39,036 nt of DNA from Flavobacteriales bacterium (lineage in GTDB: Bacteria; Bacteroidota; Bacteroidia; NS11-12g; UBA955), in the NCBI GenBank assembly GCA_947487175.1, contig CANKVM010000016.1, positions 1-39,036 on the forward strand, given 5' to 3'. Below, piece after piece: positions 1 through 8,171 of the stretch. Position numbers and translations under genes: made by a program. Below the pieces are notes generated by a model, which did not search any database, had not been told where the DNA came from, and saw only the letters and a list, made by a program, of their open reading frames with translations. Position 1 is the first letter of the stretch. Every line of letters begins with the position of its first letter.

Positions 1-172
1 CCCATATTCAATTTTAGATAATAATTTCAATAATCGCAATAAATTTCAATATTGCACTAAAAAAGAACTGTCTTTGTCCCTCATATTTCACCCAACCTTG
101 AAAAGATGTTTGAAAGTTGTGTTTCTAAGAAATTGAAAATTTGCTTCTTCCATGTAATTTTCCCAACGAATC

Positions 173-2671
173 ATGAAAATTAAATTTCTATTGCTATTTT
201 TTGGAATTTCACTTCAATTGAAAGCCCAAACCGATCGCTTTATCCCTTATAAAATAAAAAATGATGTTTGGATTTATGTAAAACCAGCATCTTCAAAAGC
301 AGTCATTTCTGAGGAATTCCAACAAGCAAAACCCTTTAATTATTTGGGACATGCCCAAGTGGAAATTGACGACAAATGGCGGTGGATAGACACCACGGGC
401 AAGTATGTTTTTGCCGAGTATGATTCAGTGGCTTATCTGCAAAACAAAGACCTTTATTTGGTAAAAAAGAAAGGGAAATTTGGAATAATATCAGGTATTT
501 CCAAACTGGAAATTGTTCCTACTCAATTCGAAAATATTGAGCTTCTGAAATTCGGTGATGAGAAGTCCAAACTCAAAATGTCAATGACTACATCGTTTAA
601 TCAAATTGATTTACTTGGTTATACCACGCCAAAAGGCAAGAAAAAAGTACAACTCATTCAGATCTGGTTAAATCAAAATACAAAACCCAGGGTTGCTATT
701 TCTACTGACGTTTTTGAAACAATTGGCTACCACGATTATGATTTGCAAAATTTTAATACTCGGTTGTTTTCGGTAACAAATGGAGAATCTTTTGGAATTC
801 TTAATTCCCAAGGCAAAACCATTGTCCCTCCAAAATATTCTCAAATTCAAGTTGTTGATGCATTAATCAATGCGAATAGTTATAAAAAGTACTTCGTTGT
901 GGATATTGATCAAAAACAGGGATTGTATAACTACGACGGACAATTGGTTCTAAAACCAATTTACAACGCGGTGTCAAAATTGGAAAATTGCATGCTTCCC
1001 ATATTTAGAATTCAAGGGAATACAGATTTAATGGGTTTGTATTTTGGAAATTCCGCACAAATTATTGAACCCAAATATATAACACTGAACTTTCTTGAAT
1101 CTACCCAAGTTATAACTTGTAGGGATAAAAAATGGATTGAAATGTATCAATCAAATGGAAGTCGTTTATTGTCTAACTTGGAAATATCTGAATTGAAAGA
1201 AATAGCATCTGGATTCTATACCTATATGTCTGTTAATAATTTATACGGTTTAACTACCAATAAGGAAATGTTGCTTTCTGCTAGTTTTGATGAAATTAAG
1301 CAAATTGGTTCTCCGAATGTGGTTGCCATTAGAAAGAAAAATAAATGGGCTTTATATTCTATTGTAAAACAGCAATTGAGTGATTTTTCATTTACTGCAA
1401 TGGGTAGTTATAGCAAAGTGGGATTAATTAATGTTGCGAATGATAAAAAACAATGGGGATTTGTGAATGAGGGAGGAGCATGGATTATCCCGCCAAAATA
1501 TACCGCGGCAATGTGTTTTAATCAAAATTTGCCTATTATCAGCAATATTGTGGATGATATCAAGGTTGCTCCCGTGTCTTTGAACGGCAAATATGGATTT
1601 ATTGACGCAAAGGGCAATTCATTTACTCAATTTGAGTATGACAGTGCTCAATCTTTTTCAGGACTTTTGGCTGCTGTGAAATCTAAAAATGGATGGCAAG
1701 TATTGGGGAAGGGCAAGAAGGTTATGACTCGTTTCTATCAGCGTGTGAGAATTGTTTCTGGGGTTGCGTTGATTAACAACAAGGATTCTTCAGGGGTTCT
1801 TGATTTTGAGGGAAGATGGATTTTCCCAATGACAAAAAAAGCAATATACAATATCGTTGACCACAGTTCCGACAACTTTCCTTTTCAGCGTATTCAAGAT
1901 GAATTGTCGTTTACCCAGGTTGCCGTGATTAATTCAAATGGATATTTAATTGCTAAAATTGAAGATTTTACCATTGAAAAAATTGACAATTCCTCATGGT
2001 TGTTGTTGGGCAAAAAGCAAAACGCAATGATAAATTCAAATGGCGAAGTAGTGGATTTGAAAGTAGTTGGTGAATTTGAATGGTTGAACGATGCACATAG
2101 AATTGGCGTGATTAAACAGAAAAATGCAAACAGTATCAAAACCTCTTATTTCTCAACTGCAACAAAAAAAATACTCACTGAGTTAAATGACGTGCAACTT
2201 GAATTTGATGAAGAAACGTCAAAGTATAAAGTTTCGAAAAATAATCAAATAGGATTTATAGACGAGTCATTTAGGTTATTGTTGGCACCCCAATACAAAA
2301 ATATGGTACCGGTAAAAAATAGTTTAAATTATCATTTCATTGTTCAAAATTACAATGGCAATTATGCAATTATGAACGACAAAAATGGGTTTGTAATACC
2401 ATTTGAAAATCAATTTATTTACGATAAAAAATATTCTATTGAAACAAAAAATGGAGCCATTGAAAAAACGGTTTTTTGCGTTAAAAAAGCAACGGTTAAC
2501 CAATATTTTACCGAAACGCAAAAGGGATTCAACTTGATATACAAGGAAACAGAAAACACGAATAATGCTTTGAATGTAATTTCAGATAACTTGTTTGAAA
2601 TCGTAGATTCTGAAAATGACACCTTGTTTTTTGTTGATGCAAAAGGGTATGCATATACCAGAAGCAAATAA
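173..2671 (+). CDS. secreted WG-repeat (KWG) protein
   Basis: An 832-residue protein with a clear type I signal peptide (hydrophobic run after MKIKF, likely cleavage after LKA). The body is built of WG/KWG repeats: units such as WRWIDTTGKYVF, KKGKFGIISG, KQWGFVNEGGAWIIPPKY and NGKYGFIDAKG recur from about residue 65 to 770. The repeats suggest an extended beta-rich or solenoid surface protein, probably periplasmic or outer-membrane-facing. WG-repeat proteins are common in Bacteroidota but no biochemical role is assigned to this type. No enzymatic motif is visible. It lies upstream of the DUF218 gene on the same strand with a short gap and no obvious terminator, so the two may share a transcript. 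The start is the ATG that places the signal peptide at the N-terminus. The repeat assignment is firm; the function is unknown. Confidence 0.85.
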   Translation: MKIKFLLLFFGISLQLKAQTDRFIPYKIKNDVWIYVKPASSKAVISEEFQQAKPFNYLGHAQVEIDDKWRWIDTTGKYVFAEYDSVAYLQNKDLYLVKKKGKFGIISGISKLEIVPTQFENIELLKFGDEKSKLKMSMTTSFNQIDLLGYTTPKGKKKVQLIQIWLNQNTKPRVAISTDVFETIGYHDYDLQNFNTRLFSVTNGESFGILNSQGKTIVPPKYSQIQVVDALINANSYKKYFVVDIDQKQGLYNYDGQLVLKPIYNAVSKLENCMLPIFRIQGNTDLMGLYFGNSAQIIEPKYITLNFLESTQVITCRDKKWIEMYQSNGSRLLSNLEISELKEIASGFYTYMSVNNLYGLTTNKEMLLSASFDEIKQIGSPNVVAIRKKNKWALYSIVKQQLSDFSFTAMGSYSKVGLINVANDKKQWGFVNEGGAWIIPPKYTAAMCFNQNLPIISNIVDDIKVAPVSLNGKYGFIDAKGNSFTQFEYDSAQSFSGLLAAVKSKNGWQVLGKGKKVMTRFYQRVRIVSGVALINNKDSSGVLDFEGRWIFPMTKKAIYNIVDHSSDNFPFQRIQDELSFTQVAVINSNGYLIAKIEDFTIEKIDNSSWLLLGKKQNAMINSNGEVVDLKVVGEFEWLNDAHRIGVIKQKNANSIKTSYFSTATKKILTELNDVQLEFDEETSKYKVSKNNQIGFIDESFRLLLAPQYKNMVPVKNSLNYHFIVQNYNGNYAIMNDKNGFVIPFENQFIYDKKYSIETKNGAIEKTVFCVKKATVNQYFTETQKGFNLIYKETENTNNALNVISDNLFEIVDSENDTLFFVDAKGYAYTRSK

Positions 2672-2739
2672 ATTGGGCCAAAATCTAGTTCGATTCATTT
2701 ATTTTAGCCATTCTTATTGTCAATTTCTTACATTTGAAT

Positions 2740-3588
2740 ATGTTTTTTGTTCTAAGTAAATTATTGGCATTTTTATTCAATCCAATGTTTTGGATTTTCT
2801 ATTTATTATTGGCGGTAATTCTCAAATTTACCCTTTCATTTGATCGTGTTCAACAGCGAAAAGGATTCCGAAAGTTTCTATTAAATTATATTCAAAATAT
2901 CAACGTAAAAAAATACTTGATTACAACATTTGTAATATTAATGGTCTGTGGTAACGGCGTATTAATGAACGAAATCAATGTGCTGTGGGAAGGCACCGAT
3001 GCCAATAAGTCCATATCAGACATCACACCAAAAGATAAGCCTTATCCACGAACAGCAATTGTATTAGGTGGTTATTTGGGGTATGATATGCCCAGACATA
3101 GATATAGACTTATGTCGGCCGGCGATCGTTTCATGGTTGGTTTCCAAGGAATTCAATTGGGTAAATTCGATAGGGTAATCTTAACTGGTGGCTCTTCGTC
3201 AATCATCAATCACGTTTATTATGAAGCCTTTGAAGCCCGAAAATACATGATTTCATTGGGTGTAGATTCAAATAAAATAATTGTTGATGGAAAGTCCCGC
3301 AATACTTATGAAAATGCCATTATTACCAAGCATTTGTTAGATAGTTTGAACATTCATGAACCTGTTTGCTTAATTACCAGTGCCGGACATATGTATCGTT
3401 CTGCTGCTTGTTACAAGAAAGCTGGAGTGAATTTTGTGCCATACAAAGCACATTATACGTCGAGTATGCAACGGAATTATTCATTTTCTAACTTTTTCAT
3501 TCCTTCAGCAGGTGCCTTTGAAAAGTTAAATGACTTTATTCACGAATGGATAGGAATTCTTTCCTATAAACTAACGGGTAAAATTTAG
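2740..3588 (+). CDS. DUF218 (YdcF/SanA/ElyC-like) membrane protein
   Basis: About 282 residues. Two N-terminal hydrophobic segments (residues about 5-30 and 55-72) precede a DUF218 domain starting at TAIVLGGYLGYD. Family hallmarks visible are VILTGGSSS, the conserved SRNTYENA block and CLITSAGHMYRSA. Members of this family (YdcF, SanA, ElyC) are inner-membrane-anchored proteins linked to envelope integrity; the exact activity is generally unsettled. The ORF track begins at a TTG at 2734, but the ATG two codons downstream (2740) is the more likely start. The TAG stop is immediately followed by the stop codon of the convergent LysM gene, leaving no space for a terminator. Family assignment is good; physiological role is inferred only. 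Confidence 0.8.
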   Translation: MFFVLSKLLAFLFNPMFWIFYLLLAVILKFTLSFDRVQQRKGFRKFLLNYIQNINVKKYLITTFVILMVCGNGVLMNEINVLWEGTDANKSISDITPKDKPYPRTAIVLGGYLGYDMPRHRYRLMSAGDRFMVGFQGIQLGKFDRVILTGGSSSIINHVYYEAFEARKYMISLGVDSNKIIVDGKSRNTYENAIITKHLLDSLNIHEPVCLITSAGHMYRSAACYKKAGVNFVPYKAHYTSSMQRNYSFSNFFIPSAGAFEKLNDFIHEWIGILSYKLTGKI

Positions 3589-5376
3589 TTATTTCACCAA
3601 TAAGGTTTGACCAACTGCAATATTATTTCCCTTCATTTTATTGAGGGACTTTAAAGCGTCAACGGTCATGTGATACTTTTTCGAAATGCTAAAGAGAGTT
3701 TCGCTGCGTTTCACTTTGTGTTTTTTTGTTGCAAAAGAAGGTTTCTCTTCCATTGCTTTTTTAGGGATTTCCTCGGTGATGGTTTCCTTTTTCGGGGGAT
3801 CAATAATTACAACCTCGTCATCCTTCAAAATTGGATTGGGTTTAATCGTTTTTGATGGCGCATTAATCTCAGTGCCTACTTTGGTGTAAATTTTGAGTTT
3901 TTGACCCTTTTTAACCGCATATCTCCTTAGTTTGTTCCAATGTCTAATTTGGAGAGTAGAAACGCCGTATAGCCCCGCAATTGAAGAAATAGTTTCCCCG
4001 CGATGAACTTTGTGAAACACCCAATCGTAAATTGGTACTTCTGTAATGGGAATATGAATTTCATCTTTGTGGGTTGTATCAATTCTAAATAAATATCCAC
4101 TGTCTTTAATTGGTACCCAAATGCTATTGTCTAAATCTGACTTTGAAAACAATCTATTCGATGTATGTTTCAATGCCTGAAACATAAGGGAGCCTTTAAG
4201 CTGATAACCTAATTCTGTTAGTTCTCTGCCATTGTTCAATGCCAAGCCTGTATCAATCCAATTTTTCATTGATTTGTTTCCTCCAGAAATCCGATACCAA
4301 TCGTAAAAGCCTACCTTTTCTGTCTTGGCTATATGACTTAAAAGTAATGAATATTGCGCCAAAATGTCCCAACTGTACTTGCCCTTTAATTGATCTTGAC
4401 CAGAAATCAGAATAATTCCAGGTTTTGATGCTGAAGATTTTAAAACGGTAATCAATGAAATGATATTTCTTTTGATATAAGCTTCGTCGTAATCGGTTGT
4501 GAAAAAATCATATGCACCCAAATCTAATAAAACCAAGTCTGGTTTGTAGGTATTTAAATCATTTCTGAGCATTGATTCTCTCATTACATTCGAAAATCCA
4601 GATCCATTGTTGCCAATGGCGTGCATCAAAATTCCTTTATCTGTTTCGGTTTCTAAACTAAAACCATACAATTCAAAACTTACTTGATTCGGCTCTCTTT
4701 TCTTGATTTCAAATAGGTAAGTAGACTCGCCAGATTTCAAATCAATTACAATTTCGTTGGTAAATGAATCCTTCGGAAAAGTATATACATCAACTCTTTG
4801 TGAGTCTGATTTTGTAATTACCTTCAGATCAAATGACTTGTGGGTTCTTTTGCAAAAAATATGGAGCTTTCTATAATCCGACTTTATATTTTGTCTGTTT
4901 AAAACGATTTTGATTTTTGCATTTTCGTCAAAAGTTTTAGATGTAACTCCAGAAAGGCCTAGTGGCAATTCGGGGAATTTTTCTGAGTTTTTGGCGTAAA
5001 TCCATTTGCCATTGTGATAAGATTGGTAATTGTTTACTCCGGTAATTCTGGCTGTTGAATTGGCAAAGAAATACCCATATCCCCCATAACCAAAAGAACT
5101 TTGCAAGAGTGATTTACATTTTGTTGAATACGTTCCCTGTTGAACTTGGTAATCACCCAAATGCAATATGGTGGTTTTTTTCTTGCCCGAATTGATTATT
5201 TTACTAAAGGCGGGTTTTAATAAAACCTTGTTGGGAACTTGAATAATGTTTGCTTGGGTATCAACAAATGGATACTGCGTTACGTTTATATGTGTCCAAT
5301 TTTGGCCAAATAAGCTTCCACTAACGAAAAACAGCAATATTGCCATCATTCTGTTGTAAAGTGGAAAATTCATCAT
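3589..5376 (-). CDS. secreted LysM protein with catalytically degenerate SGNH/GDSL-hydrolase-like domain
   Basis: A 595-residue secreted protein (signal peptide ending near SLFGQ). Residues about 65-410 match the layout of SGNH/GDSL hydrolases that Bacteroidota couple to peptidoglycan-binding domains: a block I LHLGD motif, a GYGYFFANSTAR stretch, a DLVLLDLGAYD block III and a GGNKSMKNW...LTELGYQLKG block V. The catalytic positions are replaced: Ser of GDS is Tyr (LHLGDYQ, residue 76), Asn of the usual GTND/GTNE is Tyr (LGAYD), and the DxxH pair near the end reads NGRE. Two LysM domains follow (about 450-500, VHRGETISSIAGLYGVS; and 550-595, HKVKRSETLFSISKKYHM), implying peptidoglycan binding. 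It lies 16 bp downstream of gatB on the same strand and is probably cotranscribed. Likely a non-catalytic peptidoglycan-binding protein; the fold assignment is inference from motifs. Confidence 0.75.
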   Translation of the reverse strand: MMNFPLYNRMMAILLFFVSGSLFGQNWTHINVTQYPFVDTQANIIQVPNKVLLKPAFSKIINSGKKKTTILHLGDYQVQQGTYSTKCKSLLQSSFGYGGYGYFFANSTARITGVNNYQSYHNGKWIYAKNSEKFPELPLGLSGVTSKTFDENAKIKIVLNRQNIKSDYRKLHIFCKRTHKSFDLKVITKSDSQRVDVYTFPKDSFTNEIVIDLKSGESTYLFEIKKREPNQVSFELYGFSLETETDKGILMHAIGNNGSGFSNVMRESMLRNDLNTYKPDLVLLDLGAYDFFTTDYDEAYIKRNIISLITVLKSSASKPGIILISGQDQLKGKYSWDILAQYSLLLSHIAKTEKVGFYDWYRISGGNKSMKNWIDTGLALNNGRELTELGYQLKGSLMFQALKHTSNRLFSKSDLDNSIWVPIKDSGYLFRIDTTHKDEIHIPITEVPIYDWVFHKVHRGETISSIAGLYGVSTLQIRHWNKLRRYAVKKGQKLKIYTKVGTEINAPSKTIKPNPILKDDEVVIIDPPKKETITEEIPKKAMEEKPSFATKKHKVKRSETLFSISKKYHMTVDALKSLNKMKGNNIAVGQTLLVK

Positions 5377-5392
5377 GCCTAAGGTGTGAGAA

Positions 5393-6835
5393 TTAAGCGT
5401 CTAATTTCTCAGAAATAATTTGATTGGTAATTTTTGGATCAGCTTTTCCTTTTGATCTTTTCATTACTTCACCAACAAACATCCCCAATAATCCTGTTTT
5501 ACCTGATTTATATTCTGCCACTTTTTCAGGAAACAATGCAAGTACTTCATCAATAATTCCTTCAATGAAGGATGTATCTGAGTTTGTAGCTAAGTTTAAT
5601 TCTTCAACAATTTGTTTGGCAGTTTTTTCAGGAGATGCCAAAAGGGTAGGGAACAATTTTTGACTGGCAATAGAGTGATTGATAATTCCTGAGTCGATCA
5701 ATTGAATTACTTCAGCAATTTGATTTGGTTTAAGTTGGAAATCACTTAAATCTAAAGCATTTTCGTTTAAGTAACCTCTAATTGCAACTGTGATCCAATT
5801 GCTCGCAGCTTTGTAATTGGAAGTTTGTTTACATAAATCTTCAAAATAGAAAGCGCTAAGTTTATCGTCAATCAAAACAGCTGCATCATAATCTGACAAT
5901 CCGTAATCATTGGTAAATCTTGTGAATAAAGCCCTTGGTAATTCAGGCATTTCAGATTTAACTTTTGCAATATAATCCTCGGTAATGATGGTTGGCGGTA
6001 AATCTGGTTCTGGGAAATAACGGTAATCGTTAATGGCTTCTTTTTTGCGCATTGAGAAAGTGGTACCGGCCAATCCATTGAATCCGCGGGTTTCTCCGTC
6101 AACTGTACCTCCATTTTCGATTACTTCAATTTGACGTTGAATTTCAAAATCAATGGCACGTTTTACATTCGAAATGGAGTTCATATTTTTAACTTCCACT
6201 TTGGTACCAAAAACGGTAGTGCCTTTTGGCATAACAGAAATATTGGCGTCACAACGCAAACTGCCTTCTTCCATGTTGCCATCACAAATTTCAAGGTATC
6301 GCACCAATCTACGAATTTCAGTTACAAAAGCATAAGCTTCATCGCCAGTTTTGATATCTGGCTCAGTAACTACCTCAATTAGGGGAGTACCAGCACGGTT
6401 ATAATCAACAAGCGTATCATACATATCTTGGTCGTGCATACTTTTTCCAGTATCTTCTTCCATGTGAATTCTGGTTAAGTGAATATTCTTCTCAACACCA
6501 TCTTTCAATTTAATGGTAACATGTCCATTGTTGCACAAAGGAGTATCAAATTGGGTAATTTGGTAACCTTTTGGCAAATCGGCATAAAAATAATTTTTAC
6601 GTGAATATTGATTTACCCTTCTTATATCGCAGTCCAAAGCCAATCCCATTTTTATGGCCATTTCCACAGCCGATTGGTTGTGAACGGGCAATGTACCAGG
6701 ATGCCCAAGGCTAATTGGGCTTACTTGTGTATTTGGAAGTGCACCATACTCAGTACTATCGCTTGAAAAAGCTTTGCTCTTTGTTTGTAATTGTATGTGG
6801 ATTTCTAATCCTATAACCGCTTCAAATTCAGACAT
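5393..6835 (-). CDS. gatB: aspartyl/glutamyl-tRNA(Asn/Gln) amidotransferase subunit B
   Basis: GatB of the GatCAB complex, which amidates Glu-tRNA(Gln) and Asp-tRNA(Asn) in organisms lacking the matching synthetases. Seen directly: the N-terminal signature EAVIGLEIHIQLQTKSKAFS, ISLGHPGTLPVHNQSAVEMAIKMG with the cradle-domain segment YSRKNYFYADLPKGYQ, HMEEDTGKS, and a C-terminal YqeY-like tail ending GLLGMFVGEVMKRSKGKADP. The ORF track starts at 6922, but the MSEFEAV methionine at 6835 is the true start: 480 residues is normal for the family and a -7 box (TATCTTTG, minus strand 6886-6879) lies between the two candidate starts. The LysM gene follows after 16 bp. gatA and gatC are not in the window, as is common in Bacteroidota. 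Confidence 0.96.
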   Translation of the reverse strand: MSEFEAVIGLEIHIQLQTKSKAFSSDSTEYGALPNTQVSPISLGHPGTLPVHNQSAVEMAIKMGLALDCDIRRVNQYSRKNYFYADLPKGYQITQFDTPLCNNGHVTIKLKDGVEKNIHLTRIHMEEDTGKSMHDQDMYDTLVDYNRAGTPLIEVVTEPDIKTGDEAYAFVTEIRRLVRYLEICDGNMEEGSLRCDANISVMPKGTTVFGTKVEVKNMNSISNVKRAIDFEIQRQIEVIENGGTVDGETRGFNGLAGTTFSMRKKEAINDYRYFPEPDLPPTIITEDYIAKVKSEMPELPRALFTRFTNDYGLSDYDAAVLIDDKLSAFYFEDLCKQTSNYKAASNWITVAIRGYLNENALDLSDFQLKPNQIAEVIQLIDSGIINHSIASQKLFPTLLASPEKTAKQIVEELNLATNSDTSFIEGIIDEVLALFPEKVAEYKSGKTGLLGMFVGEVMKRSKGKADPKITNQIISEKLDA

Positions 6836-6878
6836 TTTATAATTTTTTAGGGATAAAAAAGGGATTTTTTTACTTTCA

Positions 6879-6886
6879 CAAAGATA
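6879..6886 (-). promoter_or_regulatory. gatB promoter -7 element
   Basis: The minus strand reads TATCTTTG, an exact Bacteroidota -7 consensus (TAnnTTTG). The predicted transcript start near 6872 leaves a leader of about 37 nt before the ATG at 6835, which excludes the longer ORF start at 6922. No clear TTTG is seen at the -33 position. Confidence 0.5.
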
Positions 6887-7015
6887 AGATAAAAGAATAT
6901 GAAGATGTGAAAGTTTGCCCACAATGGATTAGAGATTTACACAATTGATAAATGGGTTTACTTTTTTAAACAGGGTTTCAATTCAAATTTTTAATGCGGC
7001 ATTTAAGTTTGTGCC

Positions 7016-7023
7016 TATCTTTG
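7016..7023 (+). promoter_or_regulatory. rnpB promoter -7 element
   Basis: TATCTTTG matches TAnnTTTG exactly and sits 5 nt before the predicted 5' end of the RNase P RNA, the distance expected for transcription initiation. The -33 region (TTAATG near 6991) is only a weak match. Confidence 0.6.
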
Positions 7024-7027
7024 CGGC

Positions 7028-7400
7028 AAGGCAGTCTGATCTATCGACTCACGCAAGTGAGTAGGAAAGTCCGGGCAACACAGGGCGTCGCACTTCCTAA
7101 CTGGAAGGAATTTTGGGCAACCAAAGTTACAGAAAGTGTCACAGAAACTAAACCGCCTCTTCGGGGGTAAGGGTGAAAAAGTGGGGTAAGAGCCCACTCG
7201 TTTTGATGTGAATCAAAATTGGGATAAACCTTGCGAGTTGAAAGACCAAATAAACCTGGATCAAAGGGCGGCTCGCCCAATTATCTTCGGATGAGCCAGA
7301 AGGGTAGGTCGATTGAGGTATATTGCGAAATATATCCTAGATAAATGATAGATACCACGGCAAAAACTGTGGGTACAGAACCCGGCTTATAGGGCTGCCT
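7028..7400 (+). ncRNA. rnpB: RNase P RNA (bacterial class A)
   Basis: This is the catalytic RNA of RNase P, which removes 5' leaders from precursor tRNAs. Conserved blocks visible in order are AGGAAAGTCCGGGC (7060s), ACAGAAA, GGGTAAGGGTGAAAAAGTG, GGTAAGAGCCCAC, the AAACC after the P12 region, and the 3' block GATAGATACC...TACAGAACCCGGCTTA. The ends are set by P1: AAGGCAGTCT at 7028-7037 pairs with AGGGCTGCCT at 7391-7400 (with G-U pairs). A T-run at 7400-7405 follows P1 and probably serves as the terminator. About 373 nt is normal for class A. Two minus-strand ORFs in the track (7015-7280) are shadows of this gene. Confidence 0.95.
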
Positions 7401-7534
7401 TTTTTAATTTAAGTGATTCATTTTCATCAACGAAAGTGTTTATAATCTTAAAGTTTACGTAATGAATTCCAACTATAAATGCAATTCACCATTTCTATAT
7501 TGTTAAAAAAACTTTAAAAAATATCAGGTTTTAC

Positions 7535-7566
7535 TTGACAATATGAATCCTTTTCGCTTACCTTTG
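7535..7566 (+). promoter_or_regulatory. tRNA-Gly promoter
   Basis: TTGACA at 7535-7540 and TACCTTTG at 7559-7566 are separated by 18 bp, a close match to the Bacteroidota -33/-7 promoter. It lies about 34 bp before the mature tRNA 5' end. Confidence 0.6.
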
Positions 7567-7599
7567 CACCACCAAAGAGGAAATAAATATCCTTTTCAT

Positions 7600-7672
7600 G
7601 CGAGAATAGCTCAGTTGGTAGAGCATCACCTTGCCAAGGTGAGGGTCGCGAGTTCGAGTCTCGTTTCTCGCT
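7600..7672 (+). tRNA. tRNA-Gly (anticodon GCC)
   Basis: A complete cloverleaf. The acceptor stem is GCGAGAA (7600-7606) with TTCTCGC (7665-7671), discriminator T at 7672. The D-arm is GCTCAGTTGGTAGAGC, the anticodon stem-loop is TCACC TTGCCAA GGTGA with anticodon GCC at 7633-7635, and the T-arm contains GTTCGAGTC. The 3' CCA is not encoded. It is a single tRNA with its own promoter and terminator. The 66-aa ORF across it is spurious. Confidence 0.97.
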
Positions 7673-7679
7673 CAAACAC

Positions 7680-7710
7680 AAAAGCCCCGGAAACGGGGCT
7701 TTTCTTTTTT
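7680..7710 (+). terminator. tRNA-Gly intrinsic terminator
   Basis: The hairpin AAAGCCCCG GAAA CGGGGCTTTT is followed by CTTTTTT immediately after the tRNA. The 22-bp hairpin is repeated in reverse complement at 8131-8152. Confidence 0.9.
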
Positions 7711-8123
7711 AAGGCTTATTTACTATTCAAATCCACCAGATAGCTACAATTTCATTAGAGGTTTGACTAATAAAATTTAATAATTCTATTTGATAGAAAC
7801 ATACATAGCTTTTGAAATGAGCATACTACTTGAAATAGGGTATTAAAACGCTCCACCATAAAAAAATACCTGTAAGCCTTATATTTAACAATTCGCTTGT
7901 CGAAACACTTTTAAATGGGCTGTAAATCATTCTCACTATTGAAACTCCTTTTTACAAAAGTGTTGGTTTGGGTTACTACATGAAATAATATTTCCCATCT
8001 TTATATATGGTTACTGATTTTGTTAAGGAAATGAAGATGTCAATCTAATGTATATGAGATTTGATTATTGTTCGAGCAGAGCAGAGCAGAGCAGAGCAGA
8101 GCGCCGGGAAAAAAAGTTAAGGG
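7711..8123. other. gene-free intergenic region of about 410 bp
   Basis: No convincing gene or RNA is seen between the tRNA-Gly terminator and the gldJ terminator. The only structures are a weak arm pair AACACTTTT (7904-7912) and AAAAGTGTT (7956-7964) with a 43-nt loop, and the GAGCA tandem repeat near the right end. The 64-aa ORF at 8048-8242 runs through the repeat, a terminator and the 3' end of gldJ and is not credible. Confidence 0.6.
8074..8102 (+). repeat. pentanucleotide tandem repeat (GAGCA)5 GAGC
   Basis: Five perfect tandem copies of GAGCA plus a partial sixth (GAGC), 29 bp, in an otherwise AT-rich gap about 20 bp from the gldJ terminator. Such short repeats change copy number by slippage. 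It is not in or upstream of any credible gene start, so an effect on expression is doubtful. Confidence 0.85.
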
Positions 8124-8152
8124 CAAAAAAAAGCCCCGTTTCCGGGGCTTTC
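8124..8152 (-). terminator. gldJ intrinsic terminator
   Basis: Read on the minus strand: AAAGCCCCGGAAACGGGGCTTTTTTTT. It lies 20 bp beyond the gldJ stop. The stem-loop is the exact reverse complement of the tRNA-Gly terminator stem-loop. Confidence 0.9.
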
Positions 8153-8171
8153 TTAAATATTTTGGTTAGGA

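Noticed and set aside
7015-7280. Two minus-strand ORFs (60 and 79 aa)
   Set aside because: They are antisense to the RNase P RNA, whose conserved blocks fully explain the sequence.
7543-7743. 66-aa plus-strand ORF across the tRNA-Gly
   Set aside because: It contains the complete tRNA and its terminator; the reading frame is incidental.
7904-7964. Inverted pair AACACTTTT / AAAAGTGTT
   Set aside because: Arms of 9 bp with a 43-nt loop in AT-rich DNA are expected by chance and no conserved RNA motif accompanies them.
7600-8152. tRNA-Gly as integration site with an attached element
   Set aside because: No integrase, transposase or direct repeat of the tRNA 3' end was found in the gap; the only repeat is the inverted terminator hairpin.
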